The position numbers were made by a program, and so were the translations under genes. Positions 5,138 to 5,598 of a stretch of 5,598 nt of DNA are shown piece by piece. The stretch is from Actinomycetota bacterium. Lineage in GTDB: Bacteria; Actinomycetota; CADDZG01; WHSQ01. The DNA is taken from positions 1-5,598 of the forward strand of contig JACDBF010000412.1 in the NCBI GenBank assembly GCA_013695055.1, written 5' to 3'. How positions within the stretch are numbered: position 1 is the stretch's first letter; every line of letters begins with the position of its first letter. Under the pieces are notes generated by a model that saw only the letters and a program-made list of their open reading frames with translations, made no database searches and had not been told where the DNA came from.

Positions 5138-5598
5138 CTACGACACGCGGCGAGCGCGCTCCAGAGCGAGAGCCACCGCTTCCTCTGCGTCGGCGGCGCG
5201 CACGATGGGATCGGGCCCTCCGCTTCCGGGCCGGGCCAGCTCCCACGTCCCTATGCCGACCACCGGCACGCCGGTCTTCAGGGCCAACGCTATCTCCGAC
5301 AGCGTGCCGAAGGCCCCACCCACCGCCACCAGGACATCGGCCGTCCGCACGATGAGAGCGTTTCGCATCTCGCCCATCCCCGTCGCAATGGCGATATCGA
5401 CGTACGGGTTTGCATCGGTGCGTTCGGACCCAGGAAGGATGCCGATGGTCGTGCCGCCCTCGCGTTTTGCGGCGCGGCACGCCGCCTCCATGACTCCCGT
5501 CATGCCGCCGCATACGAGGACGGCGCCGCGTCGGGCGACCGCGCCGCCGACCTGGCCGGCGATGCGGTCATCGAGCTCATCGGAGACTCCCGGACCGA
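5138..5598 (-). CDS. LOG-like / TIGR00725-type Rossmann-fold protein (5' end beyond the window)
   Basis: About 152 codons are visible and the frame is open to the right edge, so the start lies outside. The ATG at 5503 is not the start: the residues before it continue the fold (GAVLVCGG leading into MTGVMEAACRAAK). Family marks are the nucleotide-binding loop CGGMTGVMEAA, the segment TIGILPGSE, and the motif GGAFGTLSEIALAL at 5279-5320, the equivalent of the GGxGTxxE motif of LOG and lysine-decarboxylase-like proteins. Members of the wider family include cytokinin-activating phosphoribohydrolases (LOG) and molybdenum-cofactor carrier proteins; TIGR00725-type members are about 150-170 residues, so only 10-20 residues are probably missing. 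The biochemical activity is not fixed by the sequence. It converges on the peptidase gene with 7 nt between the two TAG stops and no evident terminator. Confidence 0.88.
   Translation of the reverse strand, partial: GPGVSDELDDRIAGQVGGAVARRGAVLVCGGMTGVMEAACRAAKREGGTTIGILPGSERTDANPYVDIAIATGMGEMRNALIVRTADVLVAVGGAFGTLSEIALALKTGVPVVGIGTWELARPGSGGPDPIVRAADAEEAVALALERARRVS

Noticed and set aside
5128..5140. TAGGT-CTT-ACCTA inverted repeat spanning the two convergent stop codons, as a bidirectional terminator
   Set aside because: Only a 5-bp stem, three pairs of which follow automatically from two opposed TAG stops, and there is no T-tract on either side.
1..5598. CRISPR array, tRNA/rRNA genes, insertion sequences or phage genes
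   Set aside because: No spaced direct repeats, no tRNA-like cloverleaf, no terminal inverted repeats with a transposase, and nearly all of the window is filled by normal genes.

Overview
This is a GC-rich bacterial window. The hrcA gene with a perfect CIRCE operator, an apparently leaderless hrcA promoter, GTG start usage and the ECF sigma/anti-sigma style together suggest an actinobacterium or a close relative, perhaps a deep-branching, metagenome-derived lineage. That placement is inference; no marker gene here fixes the taxonomy.

Layout, left to right. (1) Minus strand, 1-1437: a small zinc-ribbon gene (1129-1437) and then hrcA (27-1076), the class I heat-shock repressor. Between them lies a perfect CIRCE operator (1105-1133) whose promoter-distal arm contains the stop codon of the zinc-ribbon gene. 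A possible next gene of the hrcA operon starts at position 21 on the minus strand and runs off the left edge. (2) 1438-1563: a divergent intergenic region holding a candidate ECF-type promoter, a perfect 14-bp palindrome and the Shine-Dalgarno of the sigma gene. (3) Plus strand, 1564-5130: three tightly coupled genes. They encode an ECF sigma factor, a 607-residue membrane anti-sigma factor carrying a large extracytoplasmic sensor-like region, and a membrane-anchored M15-family (VanY-like) zinc peptidase. Sigma and anti-sigma overlap by 11 nt; anti-sigma and peptidase share an ATGA. (4) Minus strand, 5138-5598: the 3' part of a LOG-like (TIGR00725-type) gene that enters from the right edge and converges on the peptidase with 7 nt between stop codons.

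How the genes may work together. The left side is a standard cytoplasmic protein-folding stress circuit: HrcA binds CIRCE and represses its own transcription. The middle operon looks like a self-contained envelope-stress or cell-wall-stress module. The anti-sigma factor has a cytoplasmic zinc domain that should hold the sigma factor, one membrane helix, and an outside region that looks like an RseB/LolA-type domain followed by two copies of a DUF4367-like module. Its partner gene encodes an extracytoplasmic peptidase of a family that cuts peptidoglycan peptides. The most unusual aspects are the RseA-plus-RseB-like fusion with a duplicated C-terminal module, and the peptidase's N-terminal half, which resembles the extracellular domain of MacB/FtsX-type permeases without any permease. 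No RNA genes, CRISPR arrays, insertion sequences or convincing intrinsic terminators were seen.
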